Source of the DNA: Oscillospiraceae bacterium
Lineage (GTDB): Bacteria; Bacillota; Clostridia; Oscillospirales; CAG-272
NCBI GenBank assembly: GCA_015064385.1
Contig: SVSI01000002.1
Coordinates: forward strand, 1-64,000
Direction of reading: 5' to 3'
DNA length: 64,000 nucleotides
The notes beneath the pieces are model-generated. The model was not told the DNA's origin. It saw nothing but the letters and a program-made list of their open reading frames with translations, and ran no database searches. Position 1 is the stretch's first letter. Each line of letters opens with the position of its first letter. This document shows positions 33,136-43,077 of the stretch, in pieces. A program made the position numbers and the translations under genes.

Positions 33136-33192
33136 AGTGAAGATGCTTAAAATTATATTATTATTTGTATAAATTATCGGAGGTAAAACGAA

Positions 33193-34479
33193 ATGAATCT
33201 CAAAAATACGACAAATCCCGAAAAGAACGTTGCAGTTCTTGAATTTGTTATCGACAAGGAGACCTTTGACTCTGAGGTTACAAAAGTCTTTGAAAAGAAG
33301 AAGGGCGATATCGCTATCCCCGGTTTCAGAAAAGGCAAGGCACCCCGTCACCTCATCGAGAAGATGTACGGTGCAGGCGTTTTCTATGACGACGCTCTTG
33401 CAAACCTCGTTCCCGCAGCTTACGGAGAGGCACTCAAGGAGTCGGGCGTTGACGCAGTAAGCGGACCCGAGTACGACATCAAGTCTATCGACGAAAACGG
33501 CGTTACCGTTACCGCAAAGGTATTCACTAAGCCCGAGATCACTCTCGAGGGCTATAAGGGCATCGAGCTCACCAGAAAAGCAACTCCCGTTACCGACGAG
33601 GAGGTAGAGAACGCACTTAAGGCAGAGCTTGAAAAGAACGCGAAGGTATCCGACGTTGAGGGCCGTGCAGTTAAAAACGGCGATACCGTTATCATCAACT
33701 ACAAGGGTATGCTCGACGGAGTTGCTTTCGAGGGCGGCACCGCTGAAAACGCATCTCTCAAGCTCGGCTCGGGACAGTTCATCCCCGGCTTTGAGGAGCA
33801 GGTAGAGGGACACGAGCTTGGCGAAAGCTTCGATATCAACGTAACCTTCCCCGAGGAGTACGGCGCCGAGGAGCTTGCAGGCAAGGCAGTAGTATTCCAC
33901 ATTGACCTTATCTCTGCCAAAGAGACCATCCTTCCCGAAGCAGACGACGAGTTCGCAAAGGACGTTTCCGATTTCGACACTCTCGACGAGTACAAGGCAG
34001 ACCTCAAGGCAAAGATCGAAAAGAATCATAATGACGCGGCTATGCGCGAAGTAAACGATAAGATGGCAAGTGCTCTCGGCGAGCTCGTTACCGACGAGAT
34101 CCCCGAGGTTATGTTCGACAACGAGGCAGAAAACCTCGTTCGCGACTACGACGCTCGTCTCCGTTCTATGGGTATGAAACTCGACGATTACCTCAAGTAC
34201 ACCGGCGGCTCGCTCGACTCGATCAGAGAAGAGATGCGTCCCCGCGCTATTTCCCAGGTAAAGACTCGTCTCGCTCTTGAAAAGGTAGCAGAGCTCGAGA
34301 AGATCGAGGTTACCGATGAAGAGGTTGACGCAGAATTCCAGAAGATCGCTGACAGCTATCAGATGGACGTAGCACAGGTCAAGATGTACATTGCAGCAGA
34401 GGATCTTAAAAAGGATCTTGAGGTTCAGAAGGCAGCAGATTTCGTAAGAGATAACGCAGTTATCACTGACGTTGAATAA
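33193..34479 (+). CDS. tig: Trigger factor
   Basis: 428 residues. The N-terminal ribosome-binding domain has IPGFRKGKAPRHLIEKMYG (the GFRxGKxP signature). The FKBP-like prolyl isomerase domain spans about 155-240 (NGDTVIINYKGMLDGVAFEG, LGSGQFIPGFEEQVEGHELG). The C-terminal helical chaperone domain fills the rest. Binds nascent chains at the ribosome exit. Heads tig-clpP-clpX. Confidence 0.96.
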   Translation: MNLKNTTNPEKNVAVLEFVIDKETFDSEVTKVFEKKKGDIAIPGFRKGKAPRHLIEKMYGAGVFYDDALANLVPAAYGEALKESGVDAVSGPEYDIKSIDENGVTVTAKVFTKPEITLEGYKGIELTRKATPVTDEEVENALKAELEKNAKVSDVEGRAVKNGDTVIINYKGMLDGVAFEGGTAENASLKLGSGQFIPGFEEQVEGHELGESFDINVTFPEEYGAEELAGKAVVFHIDLISAKETILPEADDEFAKDVSDFDTLDEYKADLKAKIEKNHNDAAMREVNDKMASALGELVTDEIPEVMFDNEAENLVRDYDARLRSMGMKLDDYLKYTGGSLDSIREEMRPRAISQVKTRLALEKVAELEKIEVTDEEVDAEFQKIADSYQMDVAQVKMYIAAEDLKKDLEVQKAADFVRDNAVITDVE

Positions 34480-34546
34480 TTTTGCTTCGTTTCGGAATAT
34501 AATAAAGCGTTGCAAACTACGTAGCTAAAACAAGGAGGGTAACAAA

Positions 34547-35131
34547 ATGCCACTCGTTCCAACAGTAATTGAGCAGACCGGAAGAGGCGAAAGAGCTTAC
34601 GACATATTTTCCCGCCTGCTTAACGACAGAATAGTTTTCATTGCCGACGAGATAAACGATGCAACTGCATCGCTGGTCGTAGCACAGCTTCTTTTCCTTG
34701 AAGCACAGGATCCCGATAAGGATATAAGTCTTTATATCAACAGCCCGGGCGGCTCGGTATCGGCAGGTCTTGCAATATACGACACTATGAACTTCATAAA
34801 GTGTGACGTATCCACCATCTGCGTGGGTATGGCGGCAAGTATGGGAGCATTCCTTCTGTCAAGCGGCGCAAAGGGCAAGAGATATGCCCTGCCCAACAGC
34901 GAGATCATGATACACCAGCCCCTGGGCGGTATGAAGGGCCAGGCAAGTGACATCAAGATCCACGCAGATCACATCATAAACACCCGCGAAAAGCTCAACC
35001 GCATCCTTGCGGAAAACTCGGGCAAGCCGATAAAGACTATTGAGCGCGACACCGAGCGCGACAACTTTATGTCGGCTGCCGAAGCGGCTGAATACGGTCT
35101 TATCGACCGCGTGATCGAAAAAAGAATATAA
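34547..35131 (+). CDS. clpP: ATP-dependent Clp protease proteolytic subunit
   Basis: 194 residues. Catalytic triad: [19 protein letters not shown] (Ser), [14 protein letters not shown] (His) and [15 protein letters not shown] (Asp). [19 protein letters not shown] is the oxyanion region. Forms the double-ring peptidase served by ClpX, encoded next. Confidence 0.97.
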   Translation: MPLVPTVIEQTGRGERAYDIFSRLLNDRIVFIADEINDATASLVVAQLLFLEAQDPDKDISLYINSPGGSVSAGLAIYDTMNFIKCDVSTICVGMAASMGAFLLSSGAKGKRYALPNSEIMIHQPLGGMKGQASDIKIHADHIINTREKLNRILAENSGKPIKTIERDTERDNFMSAAEAAEYGLIDRVIEKRI

Positions 35132-35138
35132 AGCGTCT

Positions 35139-35176
35139 AAAAAGCCGTATTTCCGTTATCGCAAATACGGCTTTTG
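35139..35176 (+). terminator. Hairpin between clpP and clpX
   Basis: AAAAGCCGTATTT/AAATACGGCTTTT, 13-base arms. It may terminate or attenuate clpP transcripts before clpX. Confidence 0.7.
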
Positions 35177-35216
35177 ACACCCTTTTAATTCCCAAACGAA
35201 AGGATACCTTTATAAT

Positions 35217-36527
35217 ATGTCAAACAACATTCCTCCCAGAGACGGAGAAAACAGACACCGCTGTGCCTTCTGCGGCCGTCCCGAGAGCGACGATCTGATA
35301 TTCATATCCTCGCCTATCGCAAACGCATTTATCTGCTCGGACTGTGTAGATACCTGCGCCGACATTCTGGACGATCAGCGCGAAGAAGAAATTGCACTTG
35401 AGTCCGGAGAGCTCTCCTTTGACACTCTCCCGAAGCCGCAGGATATTAAGAATATGCTCGACAGCTACGTTATAGGTCAGGATGCGGCAAAAAAGGCGCT
35501 TTCGGTAGCGGTTTACAACCATTATAAAAGAATACTCACGTCCGAAAAGACGGCAGGAAAGAAGAATAAACGCTCCAAAACGGACACTCCCGACGAGGAA
35601 AGAGTTGAGATACAGAAGAGCAACGTGCTCCTTCTCGGTCCTACCGGAGTCGGAAAGACCTTTCTTGCACAAAATCTCGCGAGAGCACTCAACGTTCCCT
35701 TTGCAATAGCGGACGCGACCACGCTTACCGAGGCAGGATACGTCGGTGAGGACGTTGAAAACATACTGCTCAAGCTCATTCAAGCGGCCGACTACAACAT
35801 CGAGCTTGCCGAAAAAGGAATTATCTATATCGACGAGATCGACAAGATCTCCCGACGCAGCGAAAACCGCTCTATCACCCGAGACGTATCGGGCGAGGGC
35901 GTTCAGCAGGCACTTCTCAAGATACTAGAGGGTACCGTTTCGAACGTTCCCCCTCAAGGCGGAAGAAAACACCCGAACCAGGATTTCATACAGATCGACA
36001 CCTCAAATATCCTCTTTATTTGCGGAGGTGCATTTGACGGTCTCAGCGAGATCATCGAAAAACGCCGCGGAAATCAAGTGATCGGATTCAACAGCGAGGT
36101 AAAAACGAAAACCGAAAAGGGCGGCGCAAATCTTCTGCGCGAGGTAACTCCGCACGACGTTGTAAAATACGGTCTTATTCCCGAGCTTATCGGACGTCTG
36201 CCCGTTATCGTAAGTCTTGACTCGCTTGACGTTGATATGCTCTCGAGAATCCTTACCGAGCCGAAAAACTCGCTCACGAAGCAGTACAAGGCACTCCTTG
36301 ATATGGATCACGTTGAGCTTATATTTGAGGATGGTGCTATCCGTGCAATAGCCGCCCGCGCTATTGAGCGAAATACGGGAGCACGCGGTCTGCGTTCTAT
36401 ACTCGAGGAGATCATGCTCGATATTATGTACGAGGTCCCCTCAAAGGAAAACGTGGAGAGCGTTACGATAACCGAGGAAACCCTCACGAAAAACACTCCT
36501 CCGCAGGTCAAGTATAAAAGTGCCTGA
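35217..36527 (+). CDS. clpX: Clp protease ATPase subunit ClpX
   Basis: 436 residues. N-terminal zinc domain: [10 protein letters not shown] and [13 protein letters not shown]+ core: [17 protein letters not shown] (Walker A), [10 protein letters not shown] (Walker B), sensor 2 [30 protein letters not shown] holds the IGF loop that docks into ClpP. Unfolds tagged proteins and feeds them to ClpP. Confidence 0.97.
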   Translation: MSNNIPPRDGENRHRCAFCGRPESDDLIFISSPIANAFICSDCVDTCADILDDQREEEIALESGELSFDTLPKPQDIKNMLDSYVIGQDAAKKALSVAVYNHYKRILTSEKTAGKKNKRSKTDTPDEERVEIQKSNVLLLGPTGVGKTFLAQNLARALNVPFAIADATTLTEAGYVGEDVENILLKLIQAADYNIELAEKGIIYIDEIDKISRRSENRSITRDVSGEGVQQALLKILEGTVSNVPPQGGRKHPNQDFIQIDTSNILFICGGAFDGLSEIIEKRRGNQVIGFNSEVKTKTEKGGANLLREVTPHDVVKYGLIPELIGRLPVIVSLDSLDVDMLSRILTEPKNSLTKQYKALLDMDHVELIFEDGAIRAIAARAIERNTGARGLRSILEEIMLDIMYEVPSKENVESVTITEETLTKNTPPQVKYKSA

Positions 36528-36550
36528 GACGGCACGAAGGAAGGATAAAA

Positions 36551-37267
36551 ATGCTTCTGCTCGATCCCCATATTCACACAAGCGGCATCAGCCGTTGCAG
36601 TAAATGCCCTGCTGACGTGCTCGTCGATATTTGCGTACGCGACGGCATAGACGCCATCGTTCTCACAAATCATTACAAGAGAAACTACTACGTGGAGGAC
36701 GCAAAATTTCCCGAGTGGCGCCAAAAATATATTGACGAGTATCTTTACACCAAAGCTCTTGGCGAGAAGGCGGGACTAAAAGTCCTTTTCGGACTTGAGA
36801 TAACGCTCGACCATCTCCCAAGAATAGATTTCCTCGTTTACGGACTTTCCCACGAGAAGGCGGCAAAGGCACCTCAGCTTCACTCTCTGACGCAGAAAGA
36901 GCTTTTCGAGTACTGCGTATCCGAGAACGCCCTGCTCTATCAGGCGCACCCGTACAGACGCGGAACGCTTCCGCAGGATCCGAAATATCTTCACGGAGTA
37001 GAGATAAACTGCCATCCCGTTTACAACAAAAATGACAGAGACGAGGTCACAGCGTTTGCAAAAGAGCACGCTCTGAAGCTCTCGTGCGGATCGGACTATC
37101 ACGGAGATACTTACAAGGCGCACTGCGGAATATACGTCCCGGACTTTATAAACGATACGGTAGATCTTGCCGAGTTTTTAAGGCAGGGACAGTGCAAGCT
37201 CGAAATACACGACATAATCGAAAACTGGCGTGAAAAGCACAAGATCGGAGAGATTCTTTGCAAATAA
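36551..37267 (+). CDS. PHP-domain metal-dependent phosphoesterase
   Basis: 238 residues. LDPHIHTSGISRCS, IVLTNHYKRNYY, LFGLEITLDH, YQAHPYRRG, CGSDYHGDTY are the PHP metal-binding motifs in order. Substrate is unknown; related stand-alone PHP proteins hydrolyse small phosphodiesters or nucleotides. GAAGGA precedes ATG. Confidence 0.85.
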   Translation: MLLLDPHIHTSGISRCSKCPADVLVDICVRDGIDAIVLTNHYKRNYYVEDAKFPEWRQKYIDEYLYTKALGEKAGLKVLFGLEITLDHLPRIDFLVYGLSHEKAAKAPQLHSLTQKELFEYCVSENALLYQAHPYRRGTLPQDPKYLHGVEINCHPVYNKNDRDEVTAFAKEHALKLSCGSDYHGDTYKAHCGIYVPDFINDTVDLAEFLRQGQCKLEIHDIIENWREKHKIGEILCK

Positions 37268-37283
37268 ACATAAAGTTCCGAAG

Positions 37284-37329
37284 GAGCAGGAAATAACGCG
37301 GATGAATTCCCGTTATTTCTGCTCTTTTT
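37284..37329 (+). terminator. Terminator after the PHP gene
   Basis: GAGCAGGAAATAACG pairs with CGTTATTTCTGCTC (one bulge), then TTTTT. Confidence 0.8.
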
Positions 37330-37361
37330 AGTTTTTACCTGTAATTTCCTTTTACCGGCAC

Positions 37362-37390
37362 TTGAAATTTTTCCGTGAAAGTGATATAAT
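37362..37390 (+). promoter_or_regulatory. Promoter of the lipoprotein gene
   Basis: TTGAAA (37362-37367), 17 bases, TATAAT (37385-37390). Confidence 0.75.
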
Positions 37391-37456
37391 AAAAGCGGCA
37401 AAACACAAGATGGAATTATCCCATTCAACTTACCGAAAGACAAAAGGAGAAAAATC

Positions 37457-39031
37457 ATGAAAAAACTATTATCATTTCGCACTTTAACAGCTCTGTTTTT
37501 GATCGTCTCTATGCTTTTGACTCTTCTTTGCTCGTGTGACGAGGACAAAGAAGAAGAAAAACCGTCTGACGGAAATGCAGAATCATGCACCGAGCATATC
37601 GACAACGATTCCAACGGCAAATGCGACAACTGCGACGCTGACGTAGCAAACGAAAATGCTCCATCCGACAAAGAAAACGACGAGCAGAATAAGCTTCCCG
37701 AGGGAGGCGATCCCGGTAGTATTCTTACAAACTCGGTAATCGCTCAGCTCAATGCCGCAAATTCCGTAAAATTCGATATTCTGATGGATATTTTTGCTAT
37801 TGAAGAGTATTGGGATTTCGATTACGATTTCGCCACTGATAATTTTATTCCGTCAAAATACACCGATTACGTCGAAGGCACGATAACGCTCACCACTACC
37901 GTAGCGAAAACAAGCACCGGCATAAACGCCAAGATGGACTTTACCGCAACGGGACGTGACAGCGCAGACGCCGAGCTTGAGACCGATCAGTTCACGGCGA
38001 TGTATCTCGTTGACGGTATAGTATATACCTACGACGAGGAACTGGATGCATATATCAAGAGTCCCGTTGACGACAGCGTAAACACGGAAGAAATCGAAGC
38101 AATGCTTCAGGATGTTCTCGAAAAGATCAATTTAACCGAGAATGATAAAAACGTAATATTCAAGTCGCTCGGAGATCTTGCAATAAGTGCTTTCAATATA
38201 AAAGAAAACAAGGGCTCGATCTCGATCGATGTAAAGCCGATCGTTGATTCCGTTTCAGAATACGTCAACGGCATCGATACGTCCACCAAAACCATAAAAG
38301 ATATACTCAACGACATATTAGCACTTACCGGAGACGATTCCGTAAATACCGACCTTATCTTGAATGGACTTGAGCGTATTGCCGGACTTACCGTAAACGA
38401 AGCCATAGCCGAGATCGATGCAGGGCTTACAGCAAGCAGCGGTACAACGCTTCAGGGACTTTACGACAGCATAGTAAACAATCCGGAATTCGTAAGCGCT
38501 CTCAAAGAGACACTCAAAAGCGATTTGAGCACCGCAGATATAGATGCTATGATTGCTCGTATGCAAAGCGCCAAGATAGCTGAGATCATCACACAGTATG
38601 GCATCGGTGACGTAACCGTTTACGATCTTATTACCTCCCTCATACCCACCGACGAGGACGTGAACATCCCGACAGCCGACGTTTTCTTCGAGGGCTTCAG
38701 ACTCACTCTTGCAATGACTCTGGACGAGTTTGAGGAAGCCAGCGGACTTTCCGTATTCAGCACTCTCAAGCAGATCATTGCAGAACTCAAGGTGAACGAG
38801 CTTAATGCCAAGCTCGACCTTAATTTCAAGGGCATTTTCAATATCGAAAAAATAGAAGGTACGTTCAATTTTGACGTCGAGGCAAAGTTCCCGTCCGAAT
38901 ACGTAACGACTGAAACGGATGCTTTTGATTATGACATTACGGTTTCGTTTAAGCTTTACGATATTTCAAAAGAATCTGTCACCATAACCGCTCCCACAGA
39001 CAAAGAGATCTTAGATTCGAGCGAGTGGTAA
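37457..39031 (+). CDS. Large acidic lipoprotein of unknown function
   Basis: 524 residues. Signal peptide with lipobox LLTLLCSC, so the mature protein is anchored by a lipid on Cys. An acidic stretch follows with a short cysteine motif (CTEHIDNDSNGKCDNCD), seen in many surface proteins of gut Clostridia. The rest alternates beta and helical segments without a domain I recognise; YVEGTITLTTTVAKTSTGIN and FNFDVEAKFPSEY suggest a beta-rich, lipocalin- or LolA-like outer part. Monocistronic with own promoter and terminator. Confidence 0.8.
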   Translation: MKKLLSFRTLTALFLIVSMLLTLLCSCDEDKEEEKPSDGNAESCTEHIDNDSNGKCDNCDADVANENAPSDKENDEQNKLPEGGDPGSILTNSVIAQLNAANSVKFDILMDIFAIEEYWDFDYDFATDNFIPSKYTDYVEGTITLTTTVAKTSTGINAKMDFTATGRDSADAELETDQFTAMYLVDGIVYTYDEELDAYIKSPVDDSVNTEEIEAMLQDVLEKINLTENDKNVIFKSLGDLAISAFNIKENKGSISIDVKPIVDSVSEYVNGIDTSTKTIKDILNDILALTGDDSVNTDLILNGLERIAGLTVNEAIAEIDAGLTASSGTTLQGLYDSIVNNPEFVSALKETLKSDLSTADIDAMIARMQSAKIAEIITQYGIGDVTVYDLITSLIPTDEDVNIPTADVFFEGFRLTLAMTLDEFEEASGLSVFSTLKQIIAELKVNELNAKLDLNFKGIFNIEKIEGTFNFDVEAKFPSEYVTTETDAFDYDITVSFKLYDISKESVTITAPTDKEILDSSEW

Positions 39032-39060
39032 AAAACGGAATCTGAAGTTACTGCAAAACT

Positions 39061-39096
39061 AAAAATCCCGAGGACAAAATCCTCGGGATTTTTTTA
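39061..39096. terminator. Terminator between lipoprotein gene and hpt
   Basis: AAAAATCCCGAGGA/TCCTCGGGATTTTT, then more T; it can serve both converging genes. Confidence 0.88.
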
Positions 39097-39115
39097 TGTT
39101 TTAACGGCAGTGTTC

Positions 39116-39685
39116 TCAATCCTCGGCTTGATTATATTCCGCAATATAGGGGAGATTTCTGTAATATTCCGCACAGTCGAGTCCGTATCCTATAACGAAA
39201 TAATCGGGTATGGTGAACAGAGCTATGTCGGGCCTAAAGTCCACAAGACGTCTCGAGGGCTTATCGAGCAGAGTAACAACACGCAAAGAGCGCGGAGAGC
39301 GTGCCTTGAGTATCGTAGTTATATCGGTGAGCGTTCTTCCGGTATCAACGATATCCTCCACTATAACGACGTGATAGTTACTTATATCGCGATCGAGATC
39401 CATAGTAATGCGCACCACTCCCGAGGATACCGTACCCTCGTAATAGCTCTTTGCGCACATAAATCCGATCTCGCAGGGGACGCTTACAGCACGGCATATA
39501 TCCGCCATAAACACGAACGAGCCCTTAAGAATGCTGACGAGCAGTATCGGGGTCCCATCGTATATAGCATCGATCTCTTTTCCTGCCTTTTTGACGGCGT
39601 CTTTGATTTCCTGCTCGGTAATGATCACGTTTTTGATTTTGGCATTGTAGCTTTCGATAGAATTGATTTCTTTCATTTCGTACAC
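39116..39685 (-). CDS. hpt: Hypoxanthine phosphoribosyltransferase
   Basis: 189 residues (ATG 39676 may be the true start). PILLVSILKGSFVFMADI, FMCAKSYYEGTVSSG and the PRPP-binding VVIVEDIVDTGRTLTDI are diagnostic; DYFVIGYGLDCAEYYRNLPY is the C-terminal signature. Salvages hypoxanthine and guanine with PRPP. Confidence 0.94.
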   Translation of the reverse strand: MYEMKEINSIESYNAKIKNVIITEQEIKDAVKKAGKEIDAIYDGTPILLVSILKGSFVFMADICRAVSVPCEIGFMCAKSYYEGTVSSGVVRITMDLDRDISNYHVVIVEDIVDTGRTLTDITTILKARSPRSLRVVTLLDKPSRRLVDFRPDIALFTIPDYFVIGYGLDCAEYYRNLPYIAEYNQAED

Positions 39686-39816
39686 TCCACAAAATAGTAT
39701 GAAATGATTTTACCACACTTTTTTGTTTTTTTCAACAGTTTTTTACACTTTTTCACTGTCACAACTCATTTATCGGGCATAGTATGTAGCAAAGTAATGA
39801 AAAAGGAGCGCACAAA

Positions 39817-40911
39817 GTGCCTGAAAATACTATGAAAAACTCTTTTTTACCCGCCCTAACGAGCCAAGGAGGCCCGTTTGAGAACAAAAATTACTATTTT
39901 GCCGCTCTCAATACGTCAAAAGGATTCGTGAGCAAATTCGATCCCGTTTTTTCGGACGCGTCCCACACTCTGATACTTAAAGGAGGACCGGGTACGGGTA
40001 AATCGACGCTGATCTCCTCTATTGCCGCGGAAGGAGCGCGGCGCGGTCTCGACGTTGAGTATTTTTTATGCTCGTCCGATACCTCCTCGCTTGACGGAGC
40101 GCTTATAGGCGGCGAGCTTGCTGTCATAGACGGCACGTCTCCGCACTGCATTGATCCGAAATTTCCCGGAGCGGTGGACGAAATAGTTAATATCGGCGGT
40201 TTTTGGGATACCTCTATCCTAAAAAGCGCGCGCAGTGAGATAAAAGCTCTTTGCGCCCAAAAAAGCGAAAACTACGCGGACGTTTACAAATATATGAAAA
40301 TATCCGCAGATGCGGACGATCTTGCCGAAAAGCTCGTTTTGCGTCACTGTGATCTTGAGAAGATGTCGGGCGCGGTAGAGCGTCTTTCCCGCGTGCTTTG
40401 GAGTGACACTCCCGAGGTAAGATACCGCGGGATAAGCGCCTTCGGCACTCAAGGATATATAATGCTCGACAGCTATCTGCGCCGTGCCAAAACGGTATAT
40501 TCTTTCCGAGACAGATACGGCATATCGAACGTTTTTCTCGCCCTTCTCAAGGAAAAGCTCGACTCTGCGGGTATCGGATACGACTATTCCCTGTCACCCG
40601 TACGCGAAAAACTCGACGCACTTTTTCTGCGCGGCAACGACACGGCGTTTATTACGGCGGACTGTGAATCAGGCAAAATAATAAACACGGAGCGCTTTAT
40701 CAAAAAAAGCGTATCGCTTGAAAGAAGCGAGATAAAAAAACTCCGCGAGATCTCCTTTGGCGCAAGATCTATGGCAGAAAAAAAGCTCTCCGAGATCGGA
40801 GAGCTTCACAGTGAACTTGAAAAAATTTATATCGGCGCCATGGATTTTAAGGAAATGAACAAAATGACGAGGCGCCTGCTCATATCTATATTCAAAAATC
40901 AAGGTAACTGA
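39817..40911 (+). CDS. P-loop ATPase of the PRK06851-like family
   Basis: 364 residues from GTG 39817 (AAAGGAG before it). NYYFAALNTSKGFVSKFDP and LILKGGPGTGKSTLISSIA (Walker A), then SSDTSSLDGALI and AVIDGTSPHCIDPKFPGAVD. I associate this set with a family of conserved ATPases of spore formers; function not established, and I give the family from memory. The last 20 bases overlap the end of ispE, convergent. Confidence 0.7.
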   Translation: MPENTMKNSFLPALTSQGGPFENKNYYFAALNTSKGFVSKFDPVFSDASHTLILKGGPGTGKSTLISSIAAEGARRGLDVEYFLCSSDTSSLDGALIGGELAVIDGTSPHCIDPKFPGAVDEIVNIGGFWDTSILKSARSEIKALCAQKSENYADVYKYMKISADADDLAEKLVLRHCDLEKMSGAVERLSRVLWSDTPEVRYRGISAFGTQGYIMLDSYLRRAKTVYSFRDRYGISNVFLALLKEKLDSAGIGYDYSLSPVREKLDALFLRGNDTAFITADCESGKIINTERFIKKSVSLERSEIKKLREISFGARSMAEKKLSEIGELHSELEKIYIGAMDFKEMNKMTRRLLISIFKNQGN

Positions 40912-41764
40912 GCGGTCTTGCAAGTGCCGAGAAAACGTCTCTGTCCGCAAGGATCTTTCGCGCGGCGGAGGCGTTTTTTTCGCTGTCGAATACGCCGAAC
41001 ACAGCACTTCCGCTCCCGCTCATCATAGCGCCGAGAGCTCCGTTTGACAGCAGAGTGTTCTTTATATCTTCCACCTCGGGGAGATCTTTGACTATTACAT
41101 CTTCAAAGCGGTTGAACATATATTTGCAGTAGCTTTTATCTCCCTTTTCAAGCAGAGAGATCAGCGTATCTGCGCTCTTTATATCATATTTTCCGAGTGC
41201 ATCGGCGTCCGAATACGCTTTTGCTGTGCTTACCCCGTTTTCACCCTTGGCGATAACTATGAAAAGATCGTCGGGGAGTGCCTTGATCGGTGTTAGCGCC
41301 TCGCCTATACCCGTAGCACGGGCACACGATCCGTGAAGACAGAAAACGACGTCTGCGCCGAGAGAAAGCGCAATAGAATCGAGCGTTTTTTCATCGCCCA
41401 TATTGAACTCGTCCTCGAGAAAACGGAGCACGCCCGCCGCATCCGCACTACCGCCGCCAAGACCGGCGCACACGGGGATCCTTTTATCAAAGGACATCGA
41501 AATATCCCAATTATTTATTCCGAAAACAGAAAAATACTTTTGTGCCGCGCGGTAAGCGATATTTTTTTCTCCCACGGGAAAGGTCGGGGAGTTTTCCGCG
41601 CAGATCTTTATCTCGCCGCTACCCTTTTTAAGAGCTGCGCTAAGCGTGTCCGCAAGAGAAACGGTGTGCATCACCATATCGAGCGTGTGGTACGAGTCCT
41701 CCCTTTTTCCCGTTATTTCGAGAAAAAGATTTATTTTTGCGGGACAAATCACTTGCTTCATCAC
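40892..41764 (-). CDS. ispE: 4-diphosphocytidyl-2-C-methyl-D-erythritol kinase
   Basis: 290 residues, GHMP kinase. CPAKINLFLEITGKREDSYH (N-terminal lysine), IPVCAGLGGGSADAAGVLRF (ATP loop) and GAMMSGSGSAVFGVFDS (third motif). Phosphorylates CDP-methylerythritol in the non-mevalonate isoprenoid pathway. Confidence 0.95.
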   Translation of the reverse strand: MMKQVICPAKINLFLEITGKREDSYHTLDMVMHTVSLADTLSAALKKGSGEIKICAENSPTFPVGEKNIAYRAAQKYFSVFGINNWDISMSFDKRIPVCAGLGGGSADAAGVLRFLEDEFNMGDEKTLDSIALSLGADVVFCLHGSCARATGIGEALTPIKALPDDLFIVIAKGENGVSTAKAYSDADALGKYDIKSADTLISLLEKGDKSYCKYMFNRFEDVIVKDLPEVEDIKNTLLSNGALGAMMSGSGSAVFGVFDSEKNASAARKILADRDVFSALARPLSYLDF

Positions 41765-41779
41765 AAAAATTCCTTTCTT

Positions 41780-42952
41780 TTAAGTAAAAAGACCAACGAG
41801 CTTGAGTATCGGATTTTTCTTTACTCTTATTGCGTCCTTCGGACAAAGCTCCTGACAGCAGAAGCATTTTATGCAGTCCTTTTTATATATAAGAGCCACT
41901 TTTTTATCGGTAATAACGATAGTTTTCGCAGGACATGATCTTGCACATTCTCCGCAACCGACGCATTTTTCACCGTCAACGACAGGTCTCGGGCGAAGAG
42001 ACTCCATCAGCTTTCCGCCGAAGAGCTTTGACAGAATATTTATAGCGCTTCTGTTTGTGTCCGAGCTGTCGGGCAAAATGAAATCCTTGCACACGAAAGC
42101 TTCATTTCCGTCTCCGAGGACGTCGTAATCGGGCAAAAATCCGCGCGTCTTCGCCTGCGCGTTTATCGACGAGTGCTCTTTCATTCCTATTATCTCGGCG
42201 CACGCCTCATCAAGCGCGAACGGCGAACGCGAAGCACCCATAAATCCGAGCTTTCTCGGCTTTCCGTTAGTTGGTCCGTTACCCTCCATACCGATCACCG
42301 CGTCAATTACGTGCAATGTCCCGACGCTCTTGCAAACGGTCTCGCACAGATCACATATCATTGCGGAAAAATCCGAAAGATTGGGATACAGCGCGTGCAT
42401 TTCGAGCTTTTCGGTACCCGGTATGACTCCGAAAAGATTTTTTACGGCACCGCTCATTCCGGTAAGGTTGTGCGTTTTAAGTTTAGATACGTTTATAACG
42501 AGATCGGCTTCTACTATCGGGGTAATAATATTGAACGTACGCTCTTTGCTATGCCCGAGCGACGCCACCCTTTTTGCCGAAAGATCAAAATTCAGCTCAG
42601 CGCCCGCATTTTTTGCCGCTTCGTCCATTTTTCCGACCTTGTAAGATGCGCGCAGAGAGGCCTCGGTATAGGGGCCTGCAGGGCTCTCTGCCACCGTAAC
42701 GCTTTTCGCACCGTATTCGGTGCAAAGTGCTATAAGCGCTTCCACTACGAATGGGTTTGTAGTTCCTGCTGCCGAAATATCCATTTTCCGAACGAGATTC
42801 GGCTTTATTACCACCCTTTTTCCGCTTATCTCCTCTTTTTTGACCGAAATATCGTCAAAAAGAGCTTGAAGCGCATGACGAACGGTCTGCATTTCGTAAT
42901 TTTCGCACGCCCTTAGCGACACGGCCGCTTTTTCTTTTATAATTTCTTCCAT
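41780..42952 (-). CDS. DUF362 protein with C-terminal 2x[4Fe-4S] ferredoxin
   Basis: 390 residues. DUF362 part (about 40-300): VVIKPNLVRKMD, VTVAESPAGPYTEASLRASY, VINVSKLKTHNLTGMSGAVK, NLFGVIPGTEK and VIDAVIGMEGNGPTNGKP. The end holds two cluster motifs, CVGCGECARSCPAKTI and CIKCFCCQELCPKDAI. Electron-transfer or metal-related role in anaerobes; no known substrate. Only 15 bases upstream of ispE, so cotranscribed. Confidence 0.88.
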   Translation of the reverse strand: MEEIIKEKAAVSLRACENYEMQTVRHALQALFDDISVKKEEISGKRVVIKPNLVRKMDISAAGTTNPFVVEALIALCTEYGAKSVTVAESPAGPYTEASLRASYKVGKMDEAAKNAGAELNFDLSAKRVASLGHSKERTFNIITPIVEADLVINVSKLKTHNLTGMSGAVKNLFGVIPGTEKLEMHALYPNLSDFSAMICDLCETVCKSVGTLHVIDAVIGMEGNGPTNGKPRKLGFMGASRSPFALDEACAEIIGMKEHSSINAQAKTRGFLPDYDVLGDGNEAFVCKDFILPDSSDTNRSAINILSKLFGGKLMESLRPRPVVDGEKCVGCGECARSCPAKTIVITDKKVALIYKKDCIKCFCCQELCPKDAIRVKKNPILKLVGLFT

Positions 42953-43004
42953 TTTACTCCTCGCGTTGTAAAAAGTAAATAAATTGTGTATTTTGAAAAG
43001 TATC

Positions 43005-43033
43005 TTGATTTATTTTTTCAACTGCTGTATAAT
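43005..43033 (+). promoter_or_regulatory. Promoter of the AI-2E transporter gene
   Basis: TTGATT (43005-43010), 17 bases, TATAAT (43028-43033). Confidence 0.75.
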
Positions 43034-43077
43034 TGTTATATATACGTTTGTGACAAAGTGAAAGGACCGTGTCTTAA

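Noticed and set aside
33124-34515. An open frame of 463 codons opposite to tig
   Set aside because: Antisense shadow of trigger factor, no homology and no promoter or ribosome site.
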